Counted from the first letter of the stretch, positions 1 through 7,939 are shown. The stretch is 16,492 nucleotides of DNA from JAZGGS01 sp963749485 (GCA_963749485.1 CAVVMV010000015.1:1-16492), one strand, 5' to 3'. Notes: generated by a model not told the origin, from the sequence alone. Numbers and translations: made by a program.

Positions 1-1165
1 AGTCACTAAGAATTTTTCTAAGAATCCAGATCTTGGCCAGTTCATCTTCCTTTATAAGCAAGTCTTCTCTTCTTGTTCCCGATCTGTTAACATCGATTGC
101 CGGGTAGACCCTTCTATCACTTAAATCACGGTTCAGAACTAATTCCATGTTACCGGTTCCTTTAAATTCTTCGAAGATTACATCATCCATTCTGCTGCCC
201 GTATCAATAAGTGCTGTAGCAATAATGGTTAAGCTGCCTCCATCTTCAGTATTTCTTGCTGCTCCAAAAAATCTTTTAGGTTTATGCAATGCGTTGGAAT
301 CAACACCACCGGAAAGAATTCTACCGCTATGTGGAACAACAATGTTATGAGCTCTTGCCAACCTTGTAATACTATCAAGCAGAATAACAACATCCTCATT
401 TGCCTCAACCAACCTTTTAGCTTTTTCAATCACCATATTTGCAACCTGCACATGTCGTTCAGGCGGTTCATCAAAAGTTGAACTTATAACATCACCCGTT
501 ACCGATCTTTCCATATCTGTTACTTCTTCAGGTCTCTCATCAATAAGCAAGACAATTAGTTTGATATCTGGCTGGTTCCTTGTAATCGAGTTAGCAAGTT
601 TTTGGAGCAAAATTGTTTTTCCACTTTTTGGAGGAGAAACAATAAGACCTCTCTGCCCTTTTCCAATAGGTGCAAGCATATCTATAACTCTCATAGAGTA
701 CTCACCAGGTGCAGATTCCAAAGGTATTTTTTTAGTTGGATAAACGGGAATAAGATTATCAAATAATGTTCTTCCCCTTATACCTTCCGGTGCAAGCCCG
801 TTAACTGCTTCCACTCTAAGCAGAGCAAAAAATCTTTCGCCTTCTTTAGGAGGTCTAACCTGCCCGCTTACAAAATCGCCGGTTCTTAAACTGAACTTTT
901 TGATCTGTGAAGGGGAAACATAAATATCATCAGGTGAAGGTAAATAGTTATAATCTGATGAGCGCAAGAAACCATAACCATCGGGTAATACTTCAAGCAC
1001 CCCTTTTGAAAAAGTGAGCCCATCTTTTGCAGTTTGAGCTTCAAGAATTTTGAAGATTAGATCTTGCTTACGAAAATCGCTGTAACCTTCTATTTTAAGG
1101 TCTTTAGCTAATTCGTTAAGTTCAACGATTTTTTTTGATTTCAGTTCAGAAATGTCCATCGGCAT
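1..1165 (-). CDS. rho: Transcription termination factor Rho (3' end cut by window edge)
   Basis: Rho is the hexameric RNA-binding ATPase that ends transcription of untranslated RNA in the cytoplasm. The reading frame runs from the ATG at 1165 without a stop to the window edge, giving 388 residues of a usual ~419, so about 30 C-terminal residues are missing. The N-terminus is the helical Rho-N segment (MPMDISELKSKKI), followed by the OB-fold RNA-binding part with GYGFLRS and DDIYVSPSQIKKF. The Walker A motif SPPKSGKT has its lysine at residue 183, matching the known position in E. coli Rho. DERPEEVTDM, VILLDSITRLARA (Walker B region) and SGGVDSNALHKPKRFFGAAR follow, and the last visible residues are LAKIWILRKILSD. 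An AGGA eight bases before the ATG supports this start. The gene lies downstream of folC on the same strand but has its own promoter. Identification is secure. Confidence 0.97.
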   Translation of the reverse strand, partial: MPMDISELKSKKIVELNELAKDLKIEGYSDFRKQDLIFKILEAQTAKDGLTFSKGVLEVLPDGYGFLRSSDYNYLPSPDDIYVSPSQIKKFSLRTGDFVSGQVRPPKEGERFFALLRVEAVNGLAPEGIRGRTLFDNLIPVYPTKKIPLESAPGEYSMRVIDMLAPIGKGQRGLIVSPPKSGKTILLQKLANSITRNQPDIKLIVLLIDERPEEVTDMERSVTGDVISSTFDEPPERHVQVANMVIEKAKRLVEANEDVVILLDSITRLARAHNIVVPHSGRILSGGVDSNALHKPKRFFGAARNTEDGGSLTIIATALIDTGSRMDDVIFEEFKGTGNMELVLNRDLSDRRVYPAIDVNRSGTRREDLLIKEDELAKIWILRKILSD

Positions 1166-1321
1166 GGTGTTAGTCCTAATTATTAATTACGGTTATTAAA
1201 TGAAAATTTTTTATTAATGAATTATTCTATTCTGGTCTTTTTAACCTGATACGGATTATGGGGTAATAATTAATTTCTTAATTTTTTGCTTAATTGATGA
1301 TAGGAACAAGAGGTATATCGA

Positions 1322-1350
1322 AACATAAGCCTAATAATAAATAATGTCAA
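1322..1350 (-). promoter_or_regulatory. Sigma70-like promoter for rho
   Basis: On the minus strand a perfect -35 hexamer TTGACA (1350-1345) is followed by a 17-base spacer and the -10 hexamer TATGTT (1327-1322, 4 of 6 consensus matches). It overlaps the TGA stop codon of folC. A start near 1315 would leave a leader of about 150 untranslated bases before rho. That would leave room for leader-based control; Rho is known to autoregulate in other bacteria, but no specific structure is evident here. Confidence 0.6.
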
Positions 1351-2611
1351 GTAATATTAATCGTCATACCCGCTTTAATATTGCCAAGCAGGTAGATGCT
1401 TCCTAAGACTACAAGGCATTCTTCTGGTTCCTTATTTACAAAATTTGTTACAAATTCTACTGGTTCTCTCTCTATTTTTACATCAATTCCCAACCTGTGG
1501 CATTCAGCACTTATCATTTCAACTTTTGCAGAACGCTCATAATCAATTTCGGTAATATGTATTTCATCAAAGCAAATGCTTAGCTTTTCAAGCATTGTTC
1601 CTATCGCTTTATCCTGCATCGCACCAAAAAGGAGCACTTTTTTTCTGTAGTTATCATATTCATTTTTAAATTCTGAAATAAAGTTCTCAACTCCTTCTGG
1701 ATTATGAGCAGCATCAAAAATGATTGTTGGGCTTTTATGAAAATACTCATACCTCCCTTGCAGACCAGTATTTACTAACTGTATTCTCAATCCCTCTTAT
1801 TATTTGCTCCTGGTTTATATGCGGGAAAGAATTAGAAACTACCAGTGCAGCTAAAGAAGCATTATATTTTTGATAATTACCTTTAACAGGTATCTTAATT
1901 TCTTTAAGGTTTATTAACTCGTTCATCAAATTAAGTTTATTCTCTTTCTCATCTACAAAATCTGATATCTTAAAAAGATCGCAATTTTCTTTTTCACATT
2001 TTTCCTTAACTACTTTCTCAGCTTCTACCAGGTAATCTTCCTGTAAAAACTTTTGCACCTGATTTAATGATTGCAGCTTTTTCAGCGGCTATCTGTTCTA
2101 GTTTTTCACCAAGTATATTTGTGTGCTCATAGCTTATAGAAGTAATTACAACTGCTAAGGGAGAAAGAACATTTGTAGCATCCAATCTTCCGCCTAAGCC
2201 AGTTTCGATAACACATACATCAACTTCTTCTTCGCTAAAATATTTAAATGCAAGTGCTGTGGTAACTTCAAAAAATGTTAGTTGATGTTCATCGATATAA
2301 GTTTCGTGTTCAGTTACAAAATCAGATATAAACTCATCACCAACTTGTATCCCATTTATAACAACCCGCTCATTAAACTTTATAAAATGAGGAGAGGTGT
2401 ACAAGCCGGTTCTGTAACCACTCTCCTGCAAAATACTTGCTATAAACGAAGCAGTACTTCCCTTTCCGTTTGATCCTGCAATGTGAATAGTTTTAAGTGA
2501 CTTTTGTGGGTTACCTAAATATTCAAGAAAATTAATCGTGTTTTCTAAACCAAGTTTTACACCAAAGTTATGAAGAGCAAAAAGTTTATTTAAAGATGAA
2601 GCAGTATCCAT
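1347..2611 (-). CDS. folC: Folylpolyglutamate synthase / dihydrofolate synthase (two apparent frameshifts)
   Basis: FolC adds glutamate to folates using ATP in the cytoplasm. The gene is read in three frames. The first part (2611 to about 2029) carries the P-loop GSNGKGS at residues 46-52, then YTSPHF and ETGLGGRLDATN. The second (about 2028 to 1774) carries the central part VEAEKVVKEKCEK and the linker GIENTV. The third (about 1771 to 1347) carries the C-terminal domain with NTGLQGRYEY and FDAAHNPEG. Dropping one G from the GG pair (plus-strand CC at 2028-2029) gives GRLPVEAEKVV; dropping one A from the AAA run (plus-strand TTT at 1771-1773) gives GIENTVSNTGLQGRY. The corrected protein is 420 residues, normal for the family. 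The start lies 2 bases after the pyrD stop, so the gene is in the pyrK-pyrD operon. Conservation on both sides of both breaks favours sequence error over decay. Confidence 0.9.
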
Positions 2612-2613
2612 TC

Positions 2614-3534
2614 TTAATCTAAATTATATGATGCTGTTAAGTCTGATATTTTATCTATTCCCATCTTCAAGCAATAGGACTCAAGTTCCTTAATTATTTT
2701 TCCGGAAGCAGAAGGATCAATAAAATTTAATGTTCCAATTTGAATAGCTGTTGCACCTGCAATCATAAATTCAACTACATCTTTCCAATCCATTATTCCG
2801 CCAATGCCGATAATTGGAATATCAACACTGCGTGAAATTTCTAAAACTTTTGCAATTGCTATTGGTTTAATAGCAGGACCCGATAAACCACCTGTAATAT
2901 TATGTATTTTTGGTTTACGTGTATTGATATTAAACGAGGTTCCTACAAGTGTGTTTATTGCTGATACTGCATCTGCTCCGCCTTCTTTAGCAGCTTTTGC
3001 AAAGTCAGAAATCTTTGAAACATTTGGTGATAGCTTCATAATTATCGGCTTAGCAGTTTCTGCACGAACCAGTTCAGTTATTCTTGCAACTGATTTTACA
3101 TCATTACCAAAAATTAATCCTCCCTCTTTTACGTTTGGGCACGAAACATTAATTTCAAATGCTTTAATAACTTCTTCATCTTTTAAGATTCTAACACACT
3201 CAACATATTCTTCAACAGTGCTTGCAGCAATGTTACATATTAAAGGAACATCGTACTGTTTAAGAAAAGGAATTTTATCTTTTATAAAAGCTTCAACACC
3301 AACGTTAGCCAGACCAATTGCATTTAACATTCCAGCCGGAGTTTCAACAATCCTTTGCGGTGGATTACCTTTACGCGGTTTTAAGCTGAGTGATTTTGTG
3401 ACAATTCCGCCAAGCTTATTTAAATCTGTGAATTCAGAAATTTCATTACCATATCCCACAGTACCTGAAGCAAGCATAACAGGATTTTTTAATTCCAGCG
3501 ATCCTATTTTAACTGAAAGATCTATCTTGCTCAT
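2614..3534 (-). CDS. pyrD: Dihydroorotate dehydrogenase class 1B, catalytic subunit
   Basis: This FMN enzyme oxidises dihydroorotate to orotate in pyrimidine synthesis. The 306-residue TIM-barrel protein has NPVMLASGTVGYG near the start, TKSLSLKPRKGNPPQR at about 46-61, and the motif NVSCPNVKEGG with Cys132. A cysteine, rather than serine, at that place is the known catalytic base of class 1 enzymes. FMN-phosphate binding is visible at GGLSGP (215-220) and GIGGI (243-247), with IAGATAIQIGT after it. The ATG at 3534 overlaps the pyrK stop as ATGA, so the two subunits are probably translationally coupled. Pairing with PyrK marks it as the NAD-dependent class 1B (PyrDB) heterotetramer. The length is typical and the frame is unbroken. 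Confidence 0.96.
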   Translation of the reverse strand: MSKIDLSVKIGSLELKNPVMLASGTVGYGNEISEFTDLNKLGGIVTKSLSLKPRKGNPPQRIVETPAGMLNAIGLANVGVEAFIKDKIPFLKQYDVPLICNIAASTVEEYVECVRILKDEEVIKAFEINVSCPNVKEGGLIFGNDVKSVARITELVRAETAKPIIMKLSPNVSKISDFAKAAKEGGADAVSAINTLVGTSFNINTRKPKIHNITGGLSGPAIKPIAIAKVLEISRSVDIPIIGIGGIMDWKDVVEFMIAGATAIQIGTLNFIDPSASGKIIKELESYCLKMGIDKISDLTASYNLD

Positions 3535-4292
3535 AAAATTACATCGTTAATATTAAAAACCGGTCCGTCTGTACAAACTAAATGATACTTGCCTTGTTCT
3601 TCAGCTGATTCTATCGGGCAGCCCTGGCAAAGACCAAACCCGCAAGCCATTGCGCACTCAGTTGATACTTCACAATTAAAATTGTGTTCGTTACAAAAAA
3701 TTTTGAGTGTTCTGAACATTTGTGTGGGACCGCAACCAAAAATTTTTATTTTTTTAGATTTTAATAATTCTATGTTTTCATTAAGAAGATCAACTACATT
3801 TCCTTTAAGTCCTTCAGACCCATCATCTGTAGCAGTGTAAATATTTTCCATTCCGTAAGTAATTACTTCTTTGTGTGTCCTTCCGCCTATAAAACTTAAT
3901 ATTTCCTTTTTGCCTTTAAGAGTTCTTTCAAGAAAAGGAAAGGGAGCTGCTCCTAATCCGCCGCCAACCACAACAGCGGTATCGTAATCATCATCCAAAT
4001 TAAAACCATTACCAAGTGGTCCCAGAATATCAACAGGTGCACCTTTTGGTTTGTGTGCCAGTATGCTTGTTCCTTCACCCATAACATTAAACATTAACAG
4101 AAGATGTTCTCCATCAACATCACAGACACTAAAAGGTCTGCGGAGCAGTGGGTATGGCTTATCAGTAACCCTGATGTTGAGGAACTGACCTGGTTTAATA
4201 CAGGAAGTTATTACAGGGGAATGAACCTTAAGCAGAAAAATACTATGGTCGAGTTCTATTGTATCTTCAACAGGTGCTTGTACTAAAAGCAA
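3531..4292 (-). CDS. pyrK: Dihydroorotate dehydrogenase electron-transfer subunit
   Basis: PyrK carries FAD and a 2Fe-2S cluster and passes electrons from PyrD to NAD+. In this 253-residue protein the FAD-binding motif RRPFSV is at residues 51-56, a nucleotide-binding GGGLGAAPFPFLERT stretch at about 110-124, and FGCGPTQM at about 185-192. The C-terminal cluster ligands are Cys217, Cys222, Cys225 and Cys240, in the family spacing C-x4-C-x2-C-x14-C. The start is uncertain. No ATG lies in frame near the N-terminus, and an in-frame stop sits three codons before the TTG at 4292, so TTG is the most likely start. It is the first gene of the pyrK-pyrD-folC set and overlaps pyrD by 4 bases. Confidence 0.94.
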   Translation of the reverse strand: MLLVQAPVEDTIELDHSIFLLKVHSPVITSCIKPGQFLNIRVTDKPYPLLRRPFSVCDVDGEHLLLMFNVMGEGTSILAHKPKGAPVDILGPLGNGFNLDDDYDTAVVVGGGLGAAPFPFLERTLKGKKEILSFIGGRTHKEVITYGMENIYTATDDGSEGLKGNVVDLLNENIELLKSKKIKIFGCGPTQMFRTLKIFCNEHNFNCEVSTECAMACGFGLCQGCPIESAEEQGKYHLVCTDGPVFNINDVIL

Positions 4293-4344
4293 AAATATAC
4301 CTTAAATAAATAATTCAATAAGTGTAAATGTAATTTTAACGATG

Positions 4345-4355
4345 TGCCCAGGGCA
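4345..4355. promoter_or_regulatory. GC-rich palindrome in the pyrK upstream gap
   Basis: The 168-base gap between the rpiB-like gene and pyrK (4293-4460) is strongly AT-rich except for one perfect palindrome, TGCCC-A-GGGCA. It lies about 55 bases upstream of pyrK. A one-base centre makes it a better fit to a dimeric protein site than to an RNA hairpin. No regulator is identified. The rest of the gap shows only weak promoter-like AT-rich sequence and no clear terminator after the rpiB-like gene. Confidence 0.25.
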
Positions 4356-4460
4356 GGTATTTTTAATAATTTATAATCTAAAATCTTTTAATTACTGGAC
4401 AAAAATTAACATATATTAAAATAATATCAAAACAGTCACAATTGATAAATTCAAAAGTTC

Positions 4461-5103
4461 CTAATCCTTTTCATTTTCAATTGAAGTGATTTTATCCAGC
4501 CGCCGCTGATGTCTTCCACCTGCAAAATTTGTAGAGAACCAGACTTCAATTATGGTTTTAATAGTTTCTTCACCAAGTGATTTTGCACCAAGCACCAAAA
4601 CATTTGCATCATTATGTTCGCGGGCACTTTTAGCTGAAAAAGCATTGTAACAGGTTGCAGCTCTTATTCCCTTAATTTTATTTGCTGTTATCGAAGATGG
4701 AATTCCTGTGGCATCTAAAATTATTCCAACATCAGCATTACCGGTTGCAACTTTTACAGCAACTGCTTTTGCAAAATCCGGGTAATCGCAGGATTTTTCA
4801 TCAAATGTTCCTTCATCATTTAATTGGAATCCACGCTCACCCAAATATTTTACAAGAATATTCTTCATCTTAAAACCGGTATGATCGCTTCCAATCGATA
4901 TCCTTCTGCTTCTTGAGGTTGAGTTCTGATCACCAAAAGAAAGGTTATTTGTCGGAAGATTCCTTTTCAACAATAGTCATCCTGTTAGTTTTAATCATAT
5001 CTTTGGCAAGCGGTGTAACAACAGTATCTTTGCTAATTACAATTACGTTCCTCCCCTCCTTAACAATTTTTTTTACATCATTTTCTGTAATAAGTTTTTT
5101 CAT
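4461..5103 (-). CDS. RpiB/LacAB-family sugar-phosphate isomerase homologue with N-terminal extension (one frameshift)
   Basis: The C-terminal part, from about residue 67, is an RpiB/LacA/LacB fold: ISIGSDHTGFKMK near the start, ANKIKGIRA, and SAREHNDANVLVLGAKSLG with the family histidine (His163). Canonical RpiB has an active-site CGTGIG loop; here it reads DATGIP, so Asp130 stands where the catalytic Cys usually is. Upstream and in another frame an ATG at 5103 opens 52 codons (MKKLITENDVKKIVKEGRN and so on, with TVVTPLAKD) ending in TAA at 4945. Dropping one A from the AAA run (plus-strand TTT, 4948-4950) joins the two as one 213-residue protein through a polar Ser/Asn-rich linker. The alternative is two products, with the isomerase starting at TTG 4973. 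Family is clear. The substrate is not: ribose-5-phosphate isomerisation cannot be assumed. It starts 12 bases after the manC stop. Confidence 0.8.
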
Positions 5104-5115
5104 TTGGAGTGAACT

Positions 5116-6185
5116 TTAAATGTAATCATCCAGTTTATTAAACTTGAGGTAATCTATAACTTTTTTAACATCCTGCGATTTATCTCTTCTGCAAATAAGC
5201 AAGGAATCTTTACTATTAATTACTATAAATATTATCAACACCTATAACTGCAGTAAATTTATCCGGTGAATAAATATAGGAATCACTTGAAAGTTCGGTG
5301 TAAGTTTTTCCAACCTTAACATTTCCTTCATCATCTTTTTCACTTAGCTGGTAAACTGCTTCCCAGCTTCCAACATCGCTCCAGGTAAAATTACCTTTAA
5401 CAAGAAAAACATTTTTTGAATGTTCCATCACACCATAATCAATTGATATCTTTTTTAACTGCCCGTAAACATTGCTAAGAGTTTCATCAAATTTTGGTGT
5501 TCCAATATCTTTTTTAATTGTCTGCAAACCTTCAAAAAGTTCAGGCATATATTCTTTAATTTCATTCAGGATAGCATCTGTCCGCCAAATAAACATTCCG
5601 CTGTTCCAGAAGAAGTCGCCGCTTTTTACAAATCGTACTGCAGTTGAATAGTTTGGTTTTTCTGCAAAAGTTAAGACTTTATAAAAGTGATCCTTTACTT
5701 TCGTTTCATCAATCTGAATATAACCGTAGCCGGTTTCCGGCATGCGAAGGGGTTATACCTATAGTTACAAGTCCTTTCGATTCATTTGCATATTCTGCAG
5801 CTCTTAATAATGTTTGATGGAACTCCTCTGTTTCTCTTATAATATGATCTGCAGGAAGCACCAAAGTTATAGCATCTTCGTTCTTGCTTTGAACAATTAC
5901 AGCAGCCAGCCCAACACAGGCAGCTGTGTTTCTACCAAAAGGTTCTTCAATAATATTTTCTACGGGAATAGAAGGAAGTTGCTCTTGTATCTCTGTTTTT
6001 TGAATTTTATTCGTAATGATAATAATATTTTCCGGCTCAACTAATCCTTTTAACCTTTCCACAGTATCCTGTATCATTGTGTTTTCGCCGAAGATCTTGA
6101 TTAATTGCTTGGGAGTTTTCTTTTTACTTCTTGGCCAAAACCTGGAACCAACGCCTCCTGCCATAATAACTGCATATAGTTTCAT
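5116..6185 (-). CDS. manC: Mannose-1-phosphate guanylyltransferase, short form (two apparent frameshifts)
   Basis: The enzyme makes GDP-mannose from GTP and mannose-1-phosphate for polysaccharide or glycoprotein synthesis. The N-terminus has the nucleotidyltransferase signature MAGGVGSRFWPRSKKKTPKQ (residues 8-27). LPADHII, PETGYGYI, FAEKPN, FFWNSGMFIW and TWSDVGSWEA follow in family order. Two single-base shifts break it. One is at about 5739-5744, where dropping one G restores TPSHPETGYGYIQ. The other is in the TTT run (plus-strand AAA, 5227-5229), where dropping one T restores GVDNIIVINSKDSLLICRR and carries the frame to a TAA at 5116. The corrected protein is 355 residues, the length of the single-domain form without a fused phosphomannose isomerase. 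The start directly abuts the stop of the unknown upstream gene. Confidence 0.9.
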
Positions 6186-7051
6186 TTACCTAACACTTTC
6201 TTTACTAATTAATTGAATTTTTTTTCCAAAACCTTCAGCTTTTTTAAGATAATTTGTAATATCCACTTCTTTCCCTTTTATAATTGCAACTATAACTATA
6301 AGGCATGCACGTATTTCTTCAACCACGCTTGTGGAAGACCGAAGGTTTCCAGCTTTAATAAACTGTAATGCCGTGGAAATTGTGCTGTGCATATTTGCGA
6401 TTATATCAAAACCAATCTTTTCAGAAATTGATGCATTCCTGTTCATTACATTTGCGTACTTTATGATTTCTTCATTATTTATTTTGCCAAGCGCAATATT
6501 TCCTAGCAACACATCAACCGATTTGATTGGTGCTAGTATTCTCTCTTCAAAATCATGATAAGCTTCGTCTTCATCACTATCATCTTCCATAATGAATTCT
6601 GCTTTAAGCGCTTCACTCTCCTTTATAACAAGGTCCTCCGGATCAGCTTCTCTTTTGGATAAATCAACATCAATTTCTTTTTCCTTTTGTACCTCTTCTC
6701 AGTTTGTCCTTTTAAAACTTTAAGCGCAGCTTTAAAAGAATCGGGATTTTCTGTTTCCAGCAAGTGGTTAAGATCTCTAATAAGATACTGACTGTGCTCT
6801 TTGAATTTTTCAGAGATTTTAAAAAAATCAACTTTACCCTGCGTTAGAAAATTATGTATTTCATTAAGACGGATGGCAAAAGTAGAGAGCTGCGTAATTT
6901 TTTTCATCTCCAATATATCATTTGCAATATCATCAGAATGTTGAATTGCCTCACGAAGCAGTGCAACAACTTCAATCTGCTGTGAGTTTAACCTCAAATT
7001 ATTCGAAGCAGCAGTTAAACTCTGGATAATATATTGTTTTGATAAATCCAC
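6186..7051 (-). CDS. Unrecognised helical protein (one apparent frameshift)
   Basis: I do not recognise this family. The first frame, from ATG 7051, encodes an acidic and polar helical segment (MDLSKQYIIQSLTAASNNLR at the start) and loses its sense near 6696-6702, where it becomes a basic run ending at 6623. In the neighbouring frame an open, acidic reading (EEVQKEKEIDVDLSKREADP) continues unbroken into EDDSDEDEAYHDFEERILAP and the end at 6186. Supplying one missing base there, for example a second G after ACT, gives a single 288-residue protein with two helical halves joined by a charged linker. The alternative is a second protein starting at ATG 6590, but no ribosome site precedes that ATG. 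There is no signal peptide or convincing membrane segment, although LIVIVAII near the C-terminus is hydrophobic. It abuts manC and probably leads that operon. Confidence 0.65.
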
Positions 7052-7172
7052 TATATCTACTCTACAAACTTATCTTAAATAAATAATAGTTTAAAAAAAG
7101 AATTTTTTAGGAATGAATGAGTAAATATCACATTTGGGTAATACATTAACATCATTCGTTTTTTGTAGTTAA

Positions 7173-7201
7173 AATATATAAGATATCAATTTGATAATCA
7201 A
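7173..7201 (-). promoter_or_regulatory. Sigma70-like promoter for the unknown gene / manC block
   Basis: On the minus strand TTGATT (7201-7196, 4 of 6 matches to the -35 consensus) is separated by 17 bases from TATATT (7178-7173, 5 of 6 matches to the -10 consensus). A start near 7166 would leave a leader of about 115 bases before the ATG at 7051. Short repeats overlap its -35 element and spacer. Confidence 0.5.
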
Positions 7202-7211
7202 TTTGAAATTG
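7185..7211. repeat. Tandem 10-mer and palindrome overlapping a promoter
   Basis: The 10-mer ATCAATTTGA occurs at 7185-7194 and 7197-7206, a 12-base period. The second copy runs into a perfect palindrome, CAATTT-G-AAATTG (7199-7211). Together they cover the -35 hexamer and spacer of the minus-strand promoter, which is where a repressor site would be expected. In such AT-rich sequence chance is possible, and no regulator gene is in view. Confidence 0.35.
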
Positions 7212-7247
7212 TTGGGAGGATATAAATCAAGTGGCACGAAATAATGA

Positions 7248-7285
7248 CCAAGCACCTTCGAAGAGATAAAGCCATATGTGCTTGG
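7248..7285. repeat. 8-bp inverted repeat, possible leader hairpin
   Basis: CCAAGCAC (7248-7255) and GTGCTTGG (7278-7285) are perfectly complementary with a 22-base loop. The loop contains its own small palindrome, CTTCGAAG (7255-7262, sharing one base with the left arm). No U-run follows, so it does not look like an intrinsic terminator. It lies about 160 bases before the nuoA promoter. It could be part of an untranslated RNA or a protein site. Confidence 0.3.
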
Positions 7286-7441
7286 CGCTCTCTATGAGAA
7301 TATTAAATATATTATTTAAATTATGTTCTCCAGAAAAGTACACCGCTGGTAACAATTGTGTGAAATCTATTGACCAGCAACTTTTAGACTGCTCAACTTT
7401 ACTTTATATTAATAATTTTTCAAACAAACTTTTAACTTTTC

Positions 7442-7470
7442 TTGACATTACTTTTTAGTAGTGTTAATTT
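7442..7470 (+). promoter_or_regulatory. Sigma70-like promoter for the nuo operon
   Basis: A perfect -35 hexamer TTGACA (7442-7447) is followed by a 17-base spacer and a weak -10, TAATTT (7465-7470, 3 of 6 matches). The start point would fall near 7477, leaving about 16 bases before the nuoA ATG at 7493. It shares the nine bases TTGACATTA with the rho promoter. Confidence 0.5.
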
Positions 7471-7492
7471 TCACGCAATATTTTTTGAAATT

Positions 7493-7939
7493 ATGCTTAC
7501 AGAATTCGGTAAAGTATTCGTCTTTATTCTAACTGCAGTTCTTTTTGTGATCGTTGCCCTTGTTGTTGCAAAGTTCATCAGACCTGCCCGCCCGACTCGT
7601 GAAAAGTTAACCACATACGAGTGCGGCGAAAACCCTGAGGGTTCTCCCTGGGTTAAATTCAATATTAGGTTTTACGTTGTAGCCCTTATCTTCTTAATTT
7701 TTGATGTGGAAGTCGTCCTGCTTATCCCCTGGGCACTGGTATATAAAAATTTTGGATTTATCGGTTACCTGGTTGGTGCAATATTCTTAATTCTGTTAGG
7801 ATTAGGAATGGCTTATGAATGGAGAAAAGGTGATCTTGAATGGGTACGTCCAAAAATTAAGGAACCGGTGATTACAAAATCGCCTCCCCGAAAAACAAGA
7901 AAAAGAAAATTTAACCCTGGTCAATTAGAGAATATATGA
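7493..7939 (+). CDS. nuoA: NADH-quinone oxidoreductase subunit A
   Basis: NuoA is a small membrane subunit at the join between the quinone-reducing module and the membrane arm of complex I. From the ATG at 7493 the protein is 148 residues with three hydrophobic segments (about 7-28, 61-82 and 88-108). The family loop TTYECGENPEGSP carries Cys44, and IFDVEVVLLIPWAL holds Asp71 and Glu73. I chose this ATG over an in-frame TTG at 7442 because that TTG is the first part of a consensus TTGACA -35 element and the extra residues do not resemble the family. After EWRKGDLEWVRPK there is an unusual tail of about 28 residues with a basic PPRKTRKRK stretch. It overlaps nuoB by 4 bases (ATGA). Confidence 0.95.
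   Translation: MLTEFGKVFVFILTAVLFVIVALVVAKFIRPARPTREKLTTYECGENPEGSPWVKFNIRFYVVALIFLIFDVEVVLLIPWALVYKNFGFIGYLVGAIFLILLGLGMAYEWRKGDLEWVRPKIKEPVITKSPPRKTRKRKFNPGQLENI

Larger units (their letters stand above)
7052..7492. other. Divergent intergenic region between the minus-strand block and nuoA
   Basis: These 441 bases separate the two divergent operons and contain no convincing gene. They hold a minus-strand promoter overlapping short repeats (7173-7211), a GGAGG ribosome-site-like run at 7215-7219, an 8-base-pair inverted repeat (7248-7285), two mini-ORFs of 12 and 17 codons, and a plus-strand promoter directly before nuoA (7442-7470). The stretch 7300-7440 shows only AT-rich sequence. Confidence 0.7.

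Noticed and set aside
2804..3550. 248-codon plus-strand ORF opposite pyrD
   Set aside because: It is the antisense shadow of a fully conserved pyrD and has no protein-family features of its own.
6186..6590. Independent 134-residue gene before manC
   Set aside because: The same frame is open and coding-like for a further ~100 bases upstream of its ATG, joining the gene that starts at 7051.
7248..7285. Intrinsic terminator
   Set aside because: The loop is 22 bases and no T-run follows on either strand, so it does not fit a Rho-independent terminator.
7276..7458. 60-codon plus-strand ORF upstream of nuoA
   Set aside because: It has no recognised similarity, a composition like random AT-rich sequence, and runs over the nuo promoter.
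7442..7492. TTG start for nuoA giving a 165-residue protein
   Set aside because: The TTG is the first part of a consensus TTGACA promoter element, and the 17 added residues do not resemble NuoA; the ATG at 7493 gives a normal N-terminus.
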